Source: Methanolobus sp. (lineage in GTDB: Archaea > Halobacteriota > Methanosarcinia > Methanosarcinales > Methanosarcinaceae). Taken from it: DNA of 48,731 bases. The notes under the pieces were generated by a model that worked only from the letters and a program-made list of their open reading frames with translations, had not been told where the DNA came from and ran no database searches. The stretch covers positions 1-48,731 of the forward strand of contig NZ_JAUXNK010000108.1 of NCBI RefSeq assembly GCF_030682845.1. The letters run 5' to 3'. The translations under genes and the position numbers were made by a program. How positions within the stretch are numbered: the stretch's first letter is position 1; each line of letters opens with the position of its first letter. Shown in pieces: positions 19,236 through 28,793 of this stretch.

Positions 19236-19870
19236 GTGAAGAGGCCCCCTGCCATAGCTTTGTGACCCGGACTTCGTGTCCCCTCTGTCATGAGGATCTT
19301 ATCATCAACTGGCAGGGTGATGATATTCCTTATTTTGGGGAGGTCATGCATATCACCTCCAGGTGTGAATGCGGTTTCAGATTCGCTGATACGCTTATCC
19401 TTGCACAAAGTGCCCCTATGCGGTATGAGCTGGAACTGGAAAGCCCGGATGACCTGAACAGCAGGGTCGTACGTTCCACCTCCGGGACTATACGCATACC
19501 TGAGCTTGGTATTGATGTGGAGCCCGGCTCTATCTCCGAGTCTTATGTGACCAACGTGGAAGGTGTCCTTGACAGAATACTGAATGTAGTCATGACTGCG
19601 ACCAAGTGGCATGTAGAAGAGCCTGAAAAGCATTCATTGGGGCTTGATATCCAGCAGGCTTTAAGGGATGCTATAGATGGCCACAGGAAACTCACACTGG
19701 TCATAGAGGACCCTATGGGAAACAGCGCCATAATATCCGAAAGGTCAAAGTCAAGGCAGCTGACTCCTGAAGAGGCGGAACATCTTAAGACTGGAATGAT
19801 CGTTTTTGATACCTCTACTTCTGAGATGGAGGTCGATGCATGTGATCAGGATCATTCGATAACCGATTGA
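19232..19870 (+). CDS. ZPR1-type zinc-finger protein
   Basis: A 212-residue protein with one ZPR1 domain: a C4 zinc finger (CPLC at the N-terminus and CECGF about 27 residues later) followed by the A/B domain (GTIRIPELGIDVEPGS, the EGVLDRILNV helix, GHRKLTLVIEDPMGNSAI). Eukaryotic ZPR1 has two such modules and assists eEF1A folding; archaeal single-module proteins have no established role. TTG at 19232 is used, overlapping the sepF stop, with GGTGGAAGG upstream. Confidence 0.9.
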   Translation: MSEEAPCHSFVTRTSCPLCHEDLIINWQGDDIPYFGEVMHITSRCECGFRFADTLILAQSAPMRYELELESPDDLNSRVVRSTSGTIRIPELGIDVEPGSISESYVTNVEGVLDRILNVVMTATKWHVEEPEKHSLGLDIQQALRDAIDGHRKLTLVIEDPMGNSAIISERSKSRQLTPEEAEHLKTGMIVFDTSTSEMEVDACDQDHSITD

Positions 19871-19983
19871 TTCATCCCTTACCTTCTTTTTTCCAGATGC
19901 TTTGCTCGTTCTCTCTGAAATCTTAATTGGTTTTCTTTTTATCTTTCTATCCTTTTATGGCATTTTGCCATGGCTTCCGAAAC

Positions 19984-19991
19984 TTTATATA
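19984..19991 (+). promoter_or_regulatory. TATA box of the peroxiredoxin gene
   Basis: TTTATATA matches the archaeal consensus and predicts a start near 20015, about 30 bases before the TTG start codon. Confidence 0.55.
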
Positions 19992-20044
19992 TATTGTAAT
20001 CCGATATTAACAATCACACATTTAAAACACAGTGGGGATACATC

Positions 20045-20800
20045 TTGCCAGAGGAATGCTGCCAGAATGTTACCATGCCTCTTATAGGGGATGATGCGCC
20101 GTCCTTTACAGCCCGGACTACCTTGGGTGTCGTAAATTTCCCGGATGATTACAGGGGAAAATGGGTCGTGTTCTTCAGTCATCCCGGTGATTTCACTCCG
20201 GTCTGTACCACGGAGTTCATACGCTTTTCTTTAATGCAGCAGGAATTCAGGAAGCTTAACACTGAATTACTTGGCCTTTCTATTGACAGTAACAGTTCCC
20301 ATATAGCGTGGCTTGGGGCTATAAGGGACAAGATCGAGTATAAGGGCATGAAGGATGTCGATATTATGTTCCCGGTCATTGAGGATCTTAGCATGGAGGT
20401 TGCACGCAGGTACGGCATGATACACCCCAACGCGCGTTATTCTCCGGAAGAGATCCTTGAAAGGTTCGAGCGCTCGGGTGGAAAGCTCAAATTGCAGGAG
20501 TTCAGCACAGAAACTGTACGTGCGACCTTTATCATTGATCCGCAGGCAAAGATCCGTGCCATGCTTCACTATCCCTTCTCCACCGGCAGGAATATGGATG
20601 AGATCAAAAGGATAATCCTGGCTCTTCAGAAATCAGATAGCGAGCATGTTTATACGCCGGAGGGCTGGCATCCCGGTGATGATGTGATAGTTCCGAACCC
20701 CACTACCTGGACTGACGCAAAAGGCCGGGAAACTGACGAGAACAGCGGCCTGATGTGCTCCGGCTGGTTCCTCTGCATGAGGAAGGACCGCAGAAGATAA
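20045..20800 (+). CDS. Peroxiredoxin (archaeal Prx6 type)
   Basis: A 251-residue thiol peroxidase. The peroxidatic cysteine is C54 in PGDFTPVCTTEF; the C-terminal extension carries two more cysteines in LMCSGWFLCMRKD, the pattern of archaeal Prx6 enzymes that resolve with C-terminal cysteines. It reduces hydrogen and alkyl peroxides in the cytoplasm, complementing the superoxide reductase nearby. TTG at 20045 is favoured by GTGGGGAT seven bases upstream; ATG at 20075 lacks a site but would start with the family-like MPLIGDDAP. Confidence 0.94.
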   Translation: MPEECCQNVTMPLIGDDAPSFTARTTLGVVNFPDDYRGKWVVFFSHPGDFTPVCTTEFIRFSLMQQEFRKLNTELLGLSIDSNSSHIAWLGAIRDKIEYKGMKDVDIMFPVIEDLSMEVARRYGMIHPNARYSPEEILERFERSGGKLKLQEFSTETVRATFIIDPQAKIRAMLHYPFSTGRNMDEIKRIILALQKSDSEHVYTPEGWHPGDDVIVPNPTTWTDAKGRETDENSGLMCSGWFLCMRKDRRR

Positions 20801-20994
20801 CTTTTTTGAGCAGCTTATATGTTCTTACTTTACTTTTAGTGAAAGGTTTTAATCTTACTGGTGATTTCAGGCGTATTCCGGCATCACTCCCGCAGGCTAC
20901 TTGCAGTAGGGTCTCAAAGGAAATGCCTATAAGCAATGTACTTATTTAATTATCCAAAATCAAGCGGAAATGAAAGAGAAATAAAGGTGACCAT

Positions 20995-22428
20995 ATGGCA
21001 GAACAAGAGAAAGAGGCTGCACTTCCTCAAAAAGAGAGTTTCAGTGAATGGTATAACGACCTCCTCCAGAAAGGGGAGATCATGGATGTACGTTACCCTG
21101 TTAAAGGGCTTTACGTGTGGTATCCTTTTGGTTTCAATATTCGGAGAAATGTTTACGGCATTATTCGTGAGCTTCTTGACAAAGACCATCAGGAAACGCT
21201 TTTTCCTCTGCTGATACCAGAGAACGAGTTCATGAAAGAGGCTGAGCACATCAAGGGGTTCGAAGATGAGGTTTACTGGGTCACCCATGGAGGCACAACT
21301 CCTCTGGACGTGAAACTCGCACTTCGTCCAACGAGTGAGACAGCTATCTATCCAATGTACAAGATGTGGATTCGCTCCCATGCTGACCTGCCTCTCAAGC
21401 TCTATCAGGTAGTGAACACTTTCAGGTATGAGACCAAGCACACACGTCCGCTGATAAGGTTGCGTGAGATCACATCATTCAAGGAAGCACACACAGTACA
21501 TGCCACATGGGAAGATGCTGCAGCCCAGGTCGATGAAGCTATCCGCATCTACACTGAGTTCTATCGAAGGCTTGCTATTCCTGTACTGCCTTCCAAAAGG
21601 CCTGACTGGGACAAGTTCCCGGGGGCTGACTATACTATAGCTACAGATGCGCTCATGCCCGACGGCAAGACCCTGCAGGTTGGTACTGCGCATCATCTTG
21701 GGGATAACTTTGCAAAGACTTTCGATATCACTTATGAAGATGTGAATGGTGAGCAGGTCTATGCCCATCAGACCTGCTATGGGATCTCCGAGCGTTCTAT
21801 AGCTGCGCTGATATCCATCCACGGGGACAATAAGGGACTTGTCATTCCTCCCGAGATCGCTCCGGTACAGGCTGTCATCATCCCTATTATCTTCAAGGAA
21901 TCATCCGATGTCCTCCAGGCATGCGAGACTGTCAGGGACAAGCTTGAAAAGGCAGGCATAAGGGTGAAAATAGATGCAAGCGAGAACCGTCCGGGTGCCA
22001 AGTACTACAAATGGGAAATGAAAGGCGTCCCTGTAAGGATCGAACTTGGTCCAAGGGATCTCAAGAACAACTCCGCCATGCTCGTGCGCCGTGACACCGG
22101 CGAAAAACAGCAGTTTCCTCTTGATAACATTGAAAATGAAGTCCTTTCAGTGTTCAGTGCGGTCCAGACGGATCTGTACGAGAAGGCAAGGAAGGAGCTG
22201 GAAGGGCGCATATTTGATTGCCGGACTCCTGCAGAAGTGAAGGAGAATATCACAAAGGGTATTGCAAAAGTCTTCTGGTGCGGCAAGAAAGAGTGCGGCC
22301 TGCGGCTTGAGGATGAGATCGGCGCGGGTATCCTGGGCATCCCCACGGGACAGGCTGCATGCAAGGGTAAATGTATTACCTGCGATGCTGATGCAGATAC
22401 GCAGGTGTATGTTGCAAGGACATACTGA
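20995..22428 (+). CDS. proS: Prolyl-tRNA synthetase
   Basis: A 477-residue class II synthetase of the archaeal/eukaryal ProS type, without the bacterial editing insertion. Motif 2 ([19 protein letters not shown]), the [13 protein letters not shown] block, motif 3 ([13 protein letters not shown]) and the C-terminal zinc domain (CGKKECG ... CKGKCITC) are visible. ATG at 20995 follows AAAGGTGACC. It is followed 60 bases later by cobT. Confidence 0.97.
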   Translation: MAEQEKEAALPQKESFSEWYNDLLQKGEIMDVRYPVKGLYVWYPFGFNIRRNVYGIIRELLDKDHQETLFPLLIPENEFMKEAEHIKGFEDEVYWVTHGGTTPLDVKLALRPTSETAIYPMYKMWIRSHADLPLKLYQVVNTFRYETKHTRPLIRLREITSFKEAHTVHATWEDAAAQVDEAIRIYTEFYRRLAIPVLPSKRPDWDKFPGADYTIATDALMPDGKTLQVGTAHHLGDNFAKTFDITYEDVNGEQVYAHQTCYGISERSIAALISIHGDNKGLVIPPEIAPVQAVIIPIIFKESSDVLQACETVRDKLEKAGIRVKIDASENRPGAKYYKWEMKGVPVRIELGPRDLKNNSAMLVRRDTGEKQQFPLDNIENEVLSVFSAVQTDLYEKARKELEGRIFDCRTPAEVKENITKGIAKVFWCGKKECGLRLEDEIGAGILGIPTGQAACKGKCITCDADADTQVYVARTY

Positions 22429-22488
22429 GATCCAAGGAAATCTGGGAAAATATGATATATACCCTCTAAAATACGTTAGGTGATAATT

Positions 22489-23565
22489 ATGGATGCTCTA
22501 TCACCCGAGAATGCCAGGTTGCCGGAAAGGCCGCTGTTTGTCTGTGTGCTTGGAAACACCGAGACCGCTTACATTGAAGGACTTTCAGCTGCAGGGAAAA
22601 CTGCAAGGCTGACTGATTACACTCCTGCAGGAGATGCAGAGGTCCTGCATAAGGGTACGATCATCGACATACCGATACTGCCGATGACGCCTCCTTATGA
22701 TACTCCTACTCCTGCCCTCATAACCAGAGCAGCTCTGACCCTGACAGGTGTGCCTTTAATGATCGTGAACGCCGGTCTGAAGGTGTTTCCAGCAAAAGAG
22801 GTCCCTCTCATTGACCTGGGGGGGATGCCGGGCTCTGATATAAGGGGTCCTTTGGCAGTGAAGAATGTAGATGAGGTTTTCAGGAACGCATTTAAACTGG
22901 GGCAGGAACTTGCCCTCAGGCATGATCTTGTAGTGATAGGGGAGAGCATTCCTGCCGGCACGACTACCGCAAACGCCGTGTTGCAGTCTCTCGGGTATGA
23001 TGGGGATGTGAGCAGCAGTTCCAGCTCCAATCCTCTTACACTTAAGAGGGAAGTTGTCGCAGCTGCGCTGAGCTCATCGGGCATCACATCAGGTTCCCTG
23101 CGTAATGAGCCTCTCAAGGCTGTCAGTTGCGTGGGCGATCCCATGATGGTCGCGGTAGCCGGCATCACTGCAGGTCTTGGCAGCACCTCTGTGATACTTG
23201 CAGGCGGTACTCAGATGGAATCCATCTATGCTGTAATAAAACACCTTGGATATCCGATGGAAAGTACCAAAATCGTTACGACCAGTTATGTTGTCAACGA
23301 TGGGACTGCTAATTTCAGGGAGATAGCAGGCCAACTGGGTGCCAGTTTCTATGGTGTCGATCCTGAGTTTGGCAAGTCTGTTTCCCAAGGTCTTCGGCAG
23401 TATGAGCTTGGTTTTGTCAAGGAGGGGGTAGGTGCGGGCGGAGCCATGTATCTTGCACTGATGTATGGCCATTCCAGAGAAGAGATCCGCTTAGAGATAG
23501 AGGGTCTATGTGCAGATCTGTGCAGGCTTGGGAACCTTGACAGGATCAAATGTCAGGAGATGTGA
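22489..23565 (+). CDS. cobT: Archaeal CobT-like phosphoribosyltransferase
   Basis: A 358-residue protein of the archaeal CobT branch (TIGR00303 type), thought to activate the lower-ligand base as alpha-ribazole phosphate from nicotinate mononucleotide in cobamide synthesis. Seen are GESIPAGTTTANAVLQSLGY, the serine run before NPLTLKREVV, and DPMMVAVAGITAGLGS. ATG at 22489 has a perfect AGGTGAT; the in-frame GTG at 22480 overlaps that site and is rejected. Cobamides are essential for methylotrophic methanogenesis; cobA lies in the same window. Confidence 0.88.
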   Translation: MDALSPENARLPERPLFVCVLGNTETAYIEGLSAAGKTARLTDYTPAGDAEVLHKGTIIDIPILPMTPPYDTPTPALITRAALTLTGVPLMIVNAGLKVFPAKEVPLIDLGGMPGSDIRGPLAVKNVDEVFRNAFKLGQELALRHDLVVIGESIPAGTTTANAVLQSLGYDGDVSSSSSSNPLTLKREVVAAALSSSGITSGSLRNEPLKAVSCVGDPMMVAVAGITAGLGSTSVILAGGTQMESIYAVIKHLGYPMESTKIVTTSYVVNDGTANFREIAGQLGASFYGVDPEFGKSVSQGLRQYELGFVKEGVGAGGAMYLALMYGHSREEIRLEIEGLCADLCRLGNLDRIKCQEM

Positions 23566-23594
23566 TTTTCCCTGCTTATCGCTTGATCGTACCG

Positions 23595-23604
23595 CTAAAT
23601 ATAT
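23595..23604 (+). promoter_or_regulatory. TATA box of the tRNA-Trp gene
   Basis: CTAAATATAT lies about 48 bases before the tRNA, predicting a leader of 15-20 bases removed by RNase P. Confidence 0.45.
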
Positions 23605-23642
23605 CATCGATAAGATTTATTCAGGGGTACGAGTCAGTTTAT

Positions 23643-23837
23643 GGGGCTGTGGCCTAGCCCGGCATGGCGATGGGCTCCAGCGGATAAATGATGAACAACG
23701 GGTCTACTGAGGCTTAACCCGACGGGGTTGGCCGGTGAGGAACCGTTGGAGCACTGATGTTGCTCATACCTTAATGCTGTGTAATGCAGCAGTTCGGAGA
23801 GACCCGTCGATCGTGAGTTCAAATCTCACCAGCCCCA
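23643..23837 (+). tRNA. trnW: tRNA-Trp (CCA anticodon), intron-containing
   Basis: Exons 23643-23680 and 23802-23837 form a 74-base tRNA. Acceptor stem GGGGCTG pairs with CAGCCCC; D arm GCC/GGC; anticodon stem ATGGG with CCCGT; anticodon CCA at 34-36; T arm GTGAG-TTCAAAT-CTCAC; discriminator A at 23837; CCA tail not encoded. The intron sits after position 37, the archaeal standard. A bulge-helix-bulge is visible: bulge AGC (cut AG/C at 23680/23681), the 4-bp helix CTCC with GGAG, and bulge AGA (cut AG/A at 23801/23802). Confidence 0.96.
23681..23801 (+). ncRNA. tRNA-Trp intron acting as box C/D guide RNA
   Basis: The 121-base intron has box C ATGATGA (23688-23694), D' CTGA (23707-23710), C' GTGAGGA (23735-23741) and D CTGA (23754-23757). 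The guide before D' pairs with AGACCCGT of the spliced tRNA and places the fifth base opposite C39. The guide before D pairs with GCTCCA-G-CGG across the 5' splice site and places the fifth base opposite C34. Thus it would direct 2'-O-methylation of Cm34 and position 39, as established for Haloferax volcanii pre-tRNA-Trp. The last 44 bases form a tail hairpin (TGCTG with CAGCA). Confidence 0.93.
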
Positions 23838-24062
23838 TTCTCAGTTTTTCTGTTTCATGGCGCATCTTGTATTTCATGCACCTAAAATTATATATGCAGA
23901 AAGTAGTATACTATAAGAAGATTGAACTGATCTTTTCGCATAAAGTGAATTTTAAAATGAACTTAAACGATGTGATTACCATCATATTTATATTGACATG
24001 CATATATTAAACAGGGATGTGCAATAACGATTTATGTACAATAAAAATGGAGCATAAGGTGC

Positions 24063-24827
24063 ATGCAGAATAAGGAGAAAGTACTCATAGTTGATGATGA
24101 GCAGGCAATTGTTGAACTGATGGGGCTTTACCTGAGGTCTGAGTATGATGTGATAAGCGCATACAACGGTCAGGAAGCTCTTGAGAGGATCAAGACTGAC
24201 AAACCCGATATAGTCCTCCTGGACGTAATGATGCCTGACATGAATGGGTACGAAGTCTGCAGGCGTCTGAAAACTTCTGTGGAAACGCAATTCCTTCCAG
24301 TCATAATGGTCACGGCTCTTTCGGGCAAGGATGATCGTATAAAGGGTATTGAAGTGGGCGCCGATGAATTCCTGGGTAAGCCTGTTAACCGGCTGGAGCT
24401 GGTTACTCGCGTCAGGTCCCTGTTACGCATCAAACATCTGCAGGACAAGATCCTTGCGGAGAGGAACGATGCTATGAATTATCTCGACGCTGCAGGTTTT
24501 ATTGTAATTGTCATAGATCCGGAAATGAGGGTCAATCTCATTAACAGGAAAGGCAACGAGACATTGGGATATGAGGAATTTGAGCTTATAGGGCAGGATT
24601 TCGTAAAGGTCGTTGTAAGGGAAGATATGATCGCTGACGTCAGGGCTTCCCTGGAAGCTGCTCTCACCGGAACATCAAAACTGCCGGATTATTGGGAGAT
24701 CCCGGTAGTGCGCAAGGATGGCAGACATATTACAGTGCGCTGGTATGATACTCTTCTTAATGGCAGTGACGGTGAGGTAACAGGTTTGATTTGCTCCGGG
24801 GAAGATCTTAGTATATTTGATGAGTGA
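24063..24827 (+). CDS. Response regulator with REC and PAS domains
   Basis: A 254-residue protein. REC domain at about 1-120: acidic pocket VDDEQ, phospho-acceptor Asp in VLLDVMMPDMNGYEV, Thr in MVTALSG and Lys in LGKPVN. PAS domain at about 140-250 (FIVIVIDPEMRVNLINRKG, LGYEEFELIGQDF). No kinase or DNA-binding output domain, so it probably passes phosphorylation-dependent signals by protein contact; such REC-PAS proteins are common in Methanosarcinales. No partner kinase is next to it. ATG 24063 follows ATGGAGCATAAGGTGC. Confidence 0.92.
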   Translation: MQNKEKVLIVDDEQAIVELMGLYLRSEYDVISAYNGQEALERIKTDKPDIVLLDVMMPDMNGYEVCRRLKTSVETQFLPVIMVTALSGKDDRIKGIEVGADEFLGKPVNRLELVTRVRSLLRIKHLQDKILAERNDAMNYLDAAGFIVIVIDPEMRVNLINRKGNETLGYEEFELIGQDFVKVVVREDMIADVRASLEAALTGTSKLPDYWEIPVVRKDGRHITVRWYDTLLNGSDGEVTGLICSGEDLSIFDE

Positions 24828-25051
24828 CATTCACCGGGATGCGGTCTTTACTGCCGTGCCAGAATCCCTATTTAACATTGTTCTGATTATCCTTTTTTCT
24901 TTAACGAAGCATGCCAGCTTATTCTTCTGCAAGAAAGTTTATATCATATCAGGTGGGTACTAGTCCTGTTTCATTGTCGGGATATGTCCCGTGGGAATGT
25001 GGCCTTTGAAGCTGAACCGTGAAACAAATAAATGAAACAAGGTGAATATAT

Positions 25052-25642
25052 TTGTCCAAATCATTTTACAGCTATATAAGAGATGCATGGAAGGACCCTG
25101 ACGCCACTTACGTCAGTGGGCTCAGATGGGAAAGGCTTCAGGAATGGAGGAAAGAGGGCTCTGTCACAAAGGTACGACGCCCCACCCGTATCGACCGCGC
25201 ACGCTCCCTTGGTTACAAGGCAAAGCAGGGCATAGTAGTTGCCCGTGTACAGGTGCGCAGGGGAAGCCTCAGGAAATCCAGGTATGTGCGCGGAAGACGT
25301 ACCCATAACATGGGTAAGAATAAGATAACTGCCGGAAAGAGCATCCAGAGGATTGCTGAAGAGCGTGCAGGCAGGAAGTTCCCGAACATGGAGGTACTGA
25401 ACTCCTACTGGGTAGGCGAAGACGGTAAGCTCAAGTGGTACGAAGTCATTCTCGTAGACCCAAATCACCCTGTTATCAAGAGTGACAGCAACCTTAACTG
25501 GATATGCAACAACACCCACAAGGGACGTGCCCCGCGCGGCAAGACCAGTGCAGGCCGCAAGGGCAGAGGTATGATGACCCGTGGCAATGGTACCGAGAAG
25601 ACCAGGCCAAGCATAAGGTCACACCAGAACAGGGGCAAGTGA
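25052..25642 (+). CDS. rpl15e: Ribosomal protein L15e
   Basis: A 196-residue basic large-subunit protein (eL15). The blocks [39 protein letters not shown] and [20 protein letters not shown] are diagnostic. It starts at TTG 25052 with AAGGTGA six bases upstream. First gene of a long run of RNA-metabolism genes; its stop overlaps the GTG of the next gene. Confidence 0.97.
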   Translation: MSKSFYSYIRDAWKDPDATYVSGLRWERLQEWRKEGSVTKVRRPTRIDRARSLGYKAKQGIVVARVQVRRGSLRKSRYVRGRRTHNMGKNKITAGKSIQRIAEERAGRKFPNMEVLNSYWVGEDGKLKWYEVILVDPNHPVIKSDSNLNWICNNTHKGRAPRGKTSAGRKGRGMMTRGNGTEKTRPSIRSHQNRGK

Positions 25643-26091
25643 TCCATTATATTGACTTGCGTGCGATAGCGTATTCCACTGAAGATCCGGCCAGGGTCCG
25701 CAAGGCCCTGGATTTCTTTTTACTGCCTTTTCCTGAAGGGGAAAGCCGCAATACCGATGATATTGTGGAAGTAATTGATGCTGAAGGCCATTATGGCAAT
25801 CACATGACCATCTTCAGTGCGCATATCCCGCGCAAACAGGACCTGAAAGCATTGGCCGTTTTTATCAGGCAGCATATGTCTCCTGATGATGTCATACTAC
25901 TGAAGAGCGAGATGCCGGATCGTCTTGATGATGATCAGGTATTCCATCTAAGACTTGACAAGCAGGCAGCTTTTGAGGGAGAGGTAAAACTGACATCTTC
26001 ATCGGATGCTATAACTGTCAGGGTCAAAATAGAGACTTACCCCAAGAACAGGCAGAAAGCCGGCGTGATCGTGGAGGATCTGTTTGGCTGA
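25639..26091 (+). CDS. RNA-binding protein of the COG1325 group (predicted exosome subunit)
   Basis: A 150-residue protein ([14 protein letters not shown]... LPFPEG ... IVEDLFG) of the archaeal RNA-binding family long predicted as exosome-linked from gene context. It has a ribosomal-L5-like fold in known relatives; its RNA target is not established. I start it at GTG 25639, overlapping the L15e stop; the longer frame back to 25504 only re-reads the L15e gene. The end overlaps the start of rnp3 by 8 bases. Confidence 0.85.
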   Translation: MIHYIDLRAIAYSTEDPARVRKALDFFLLPFPEGESRNTDDIVEVIDAEGHYGNHMTIFSAHIPRKQDLKALAVFIRQHMSPDDVILLKSEMPDRLDDDQVFHLRLDKQAAFEGEVKLTSSSDAITVRVKIETYPKNRQKAGVIVEDLFG

Positions 26092-26821
26092 TCCCGGCTT
26101 CTACGACATGAATGTCCACTGTGTTCATGAAAGTGGCAATACTCTTGAAGAGATCGTTGCCGTGGCCAGGCGGCTCGGGTATAATGGCATAGCCATCACA
26201 AATCCTGATACTGTCAAGCAGGTGGTTCCATCTGCCATTCTGGATGGGTTTGAGGTCATTAGCGGGGTCGAGATAAGGACTGACAACGCTTCAAAGTTGC
26301 ATGGTATCGTCAGCAAGTATCGGGACCGGGTTGATATCCTCGTAGTCTCCGGAGGCAGTGAGAGCATTAACAGGGCAGCAGTGGAGAATCCCGGTGTGGA
26401 CTTGCTGGTAAACCTCAATATTGCACAGGATAATGGCTTCAACCAGGTGCTTGCAAAAGCAGCCGGTGAGAACCGTGTGGCTATTTGCTTTGACATAGGG
26501 GACCTCATCCACCTCAGGGGTGGCAGCAGGGTGCAGGCACTGATCAACTACAGGAAGAACCTGCAGCTTATAAGGAAATATGATGTCCCTTTTATTCTAT
26601 CAAGCAATGCACGATCATGTTTTGACATGCGTGCTCCCAGGGAAATGGCTGCACTTGCTGCATTGTTTGGAATGTCTGCGAAAGAGTCAATGGCTGGACT
26701 CACAACAATCCCGCATTCTATTATAGCAAGGAACCGTCCTCCTGTGGGGTATATAAGCGAGGGTGTACAATTGGTCTACAAGGATGCAGATTCCGGAAGC
26801 ATAGGCGAGGGTGACTGCTGA
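26084..26821 (+). CDS. rnp3: RNase P protein component 3 (Rpp30)
   Basis: A 245-residue PHP/TIM-barrel-fold subunit of archaeal RNase P, which trims tRNA 5' leaders. Visible: YDMNVHCVHESGNT near the start, YNGIAITNPDT, IRTDNASKLHGIVSKYR, the VDLLVNLN block and FILSSNARSCFDMRAPREMAAL. TTG at 26084 has GGAGG six bases upstream. It overlaps rnp2 by one base, matching the conserved archaeal pair. Confidence 0.95.
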   Translation: MADPGFYDMNVHCVHESGNTLEEIVAVARRLGYNGIAITNPDTVKQVVPSAILDGFEVISGVEIRTDNASKLHGIVSKYRDRVDILVVSGGSESINRAAVENPGVDLLVNLNIAQDNGFNQVLAKAAGENRVAICFDIGDLIHLRGGSRVQALINYRKNLQLIRKYDVPFILSSNARSCFDMRAPREMAALAALFGMSAKESMAGLTTIPHSIIARNRPPVGYISEGVQLVYKDADSGSIGEGDC

Positions 26822-27195
26822 TGAAGCTCCTGCCCCCTACGCTACGTGCAAGGACCCGCTATCTGGCCATCGAGGTCATCTCGCAGCAACCTGTAAGAAG
26901 AGAAGACCTGATAAGGGAGTTGTTCTCCTCAGCAGGTTCTTTGCTTGGTGATGTTGGCTCAAGTGAGTGTGCCATCCGGCTGCTTGCTTTTGAGGATTCA
27001 AAAGGGGTGGTTCGCTGCTCTTATGACCGGACAGGCAATGTACGCGCTGTGCTTGCATCCATTACTGATGTGAAAGGTACAAAAGTCATCCTCCATGTTC
27101 TCGGAGTATCGGGAACTGTTATGGGGGCAACAAAAAAGTATTTAGCGGGTGTGGATGTATTTAACCCGAAGGAACAGTCACATATAAATGAGTAG
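26821..27195 (+). CDS. rnp2: RNase P protein component 2 (Pop5)
   Basis: A 124-residue Pop5 subunit, which pairs with Rpp30 to activate the RNase P RNA. It begins with the family pattern PPTLRARTRYLAIEVIS and ends with ILHVLGVSGTVMGATKKY. ATG 26821 overlaps the rnp3 stop (TGATG). Followed 70 bases later by psmA. Confidence 0.95.
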   Translation: MKLLPPTLRARTRYLAIEVISQQPVRREDLIRELFSSAGSLLGDVGSSECAIRLLAFEDSKGVVRCSYDRTGNVRAVLASITDVKGTKVILHVLGVSGTVMGATKKYLAGVDVFNPKEQSHINE

Positions 27196-27265
27196 AATAC
27201 ATATTTCAAGTAGAAACTAGAAGTTACTGTTACTATTTTAAGTTAATAGAGGAGATGAGATTAAT

Positions 27266-28054
27266 ATGCAAATGACACCACAGATGGGTTACGATCGTGC
27301 CATTACTGTTTTTAGTCCGGATGGACGTCTTTTCCAGGTAGAGTATGCGAGAGAGGCCGTCAAGAGGGGTACGACTGCAGCCGGTGTAAAAGCAAACGAC
27401 GGGGTAGTGTTGCTTGTTGACAAGAGGATCACAAGCAGGCTGATAGAAGCGGAATCAATAGAGAAGATCTTCCAGATCGATAATCATATTGGTGCTGCCA
27501 CCTCAGGCCTGGTTGCAGATGCCCGGGCACTCGTGGACAGGGCAAGGGTCGAGTCCCAGATAAACCGTGTATCCTATGATGAACCAATAGGTGTGGAGGT
27601 ATTATCCAAGAAGATATGCGACCACAAGCAGTCCTACACCCAGTATGGCGGTGTACGCCCCTATGGTACAGCCCTTCTTATTGCAGGTGTCGACGATTCC
27701 AGGCCACGCCTGTTCGAAACAGACCCAAGCGGAGCGTTGCTTGAATACAAGGCAACTGCCATTGGTGCTGGTAGGAACACATTTATGGAGATCTTTGAGG
27801 CAGACTACAGGGACGACATGGATATGGACGCAGCTGTTATGCTCGGAATGAAGGCGCTTTACAGGTCCACTGAAGGGAAAGTAGATGCTGCAACGCTTGA
27901 AGTAGGTCTTGTCACACTCAAGGACAGACAGTTCAGAAAGCTTACCGAGGAAGAGGTCGGAGCATACGTGCAGAGGATTCGTGATGAACTGAAGGATGAC
28001 TCCAAGGACGAAGGCGAGAAAGCCGGAGACCAGGGAGAAGGGAAAACCGAGTAA
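27266..28054 (+). CDS. psmA: Proteasome subunit alpha
   Basis: A 262-residue alpha subunit of the 20S proteasome; the heptameric outer ring gates access to the beta chamber. The N-terminal gate region [26 protein letters not shown] is full and typical; later [18 protein letters not shown] is diagnostic. The C-terminal 25 residues are charged and low in complexity ([16 protein letters not shown]), longer than in many archaea. SD GGAGATGA before ATG. The beta subunit is not in the window. Confidence 0.97.
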   Translation: MQMTPQMGYDRAITVFSPDGRLFQVEYAREAVKRGTTAAGVKANDGVVLLVDKRITSRLIEAESIEKIFQIDNHIGAATSGLVADARALVDRARVESQINRVSYDEPIGVEVLSKKICDHKQSYTQYGGVRPYGTALLIAGVDDSRPRLFETDPSGALLEYKATAIGAGRNTFMEIFEADYRDDMDMDAAVMLGMKALYRSTEGKVDAATLEVGLVTLKDRQFRKLTEEEVGAYVQRIRDELKDDSKDEGEKAGDQGEGKTE

Positions 28055-28091
28055 TCTGAAAAAGTATACTAAGTGACCGGAGTGAACAAAT

Positions 28092-28784
28092 ATGGTATCT
28101 CTTGATGAATCTGTGATAGCAAGGCTTAAGAAAGGCAAGCACCAGTTCGAAGTGTTTGTAGATCCTGATACTGCACTTGCATTTAGAAGGGGCGAAAAGA
28201 TCAATATCGATGATATAGTTGCTGTTGAATCTGTTTTCTCTGATGCTAATCAAGGGGACCATATATCCGAATCCGATCTTGAGAGTGCTTTTGGTACTAC
28301 TGATGTAATGGAAATAGCCAGGAATATAATCCTTCATGGTGAACTTCAGCTTACCAAGGAACAACGCAAGCACATGCTTGAAGATAAGACCCGGCAGATA
28401 GTCACTTTCATTGTGCAGAATGCCATCAATCCCCAGACGATGACGCCTCATCCCCGCAACAGGATCGAGAAAGCTATGGAAGAGGCAAAGGTCCATATCG
28501 ATCTTTACAAAAGTGTGGAGGAGCAGGTCAACATTGTGATGAAGGCCATCCGTCCGATAATACCTATAAGGTTTGAGGAGATCAACATTGCAGTGAAGGT
28601 CCCGGCAGAATATGCCGCAAAGTCCTATGGAGAAATTTCAAAGTTTGGCGTTCTTGTGAAGAATGAATGGCAGGGCGATGGTTCCTGGGTTGCTGTCATA
28701 AAGATGCCGGCAGGGATGCAGAATGATTTCTACGGACTGGTAAACCACCTGACAAAAGGGGACGCCGAAACAAAAATTCTATGA
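28092..28784 (+). CDS. sdo1: Ribosome maturation protein SBDS homologue
   Basis: A 230-residue SBDS/Sdo1 protein, which promotes release of aIF6 from the large subunit. Three domains are seen: VIARLKKGKHQFEVFVDPD (I), the helical LQLTKEQRKHMLEDKTRQIVTFI and PQTMTPHPRNRIEKAME (II), and a ferredoxin-like domain III ending in WVAVIKMPAG. GGAGTGA precedes ATG. It sits between psmA and rrp4, the standard archaeal order. Confidence 0.97.
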   Translation: MVSLDESVIARLKKGKHQFEVFVDPDTALAFRRGEKINIDDIVAVESVFSDANQGDHISESDLESAFGTTDVMEIARNIILHGELQLTKEQRKHMLEDKTRQIVTFIVQNAINPQTMTPHPRNRIEKAMEEAKVHIDLYKSVEEQVNIVMKAIRPIIPIRFEEINIAVKVPAEYAAKSYGEISKFGVLVKNEWQGDGSWVAVIKMPAGMQNDFYGLVNHLTKGDAETKIL

Positions 28785-28793
28785 GGATATATA

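Noticed and set aside
25504-25638. N-terminal extension of the exosome-linked RNA-binding protein
   Set aside because: It only re-reads the L15e gene in another frame; GTG 25639 gives the family length.
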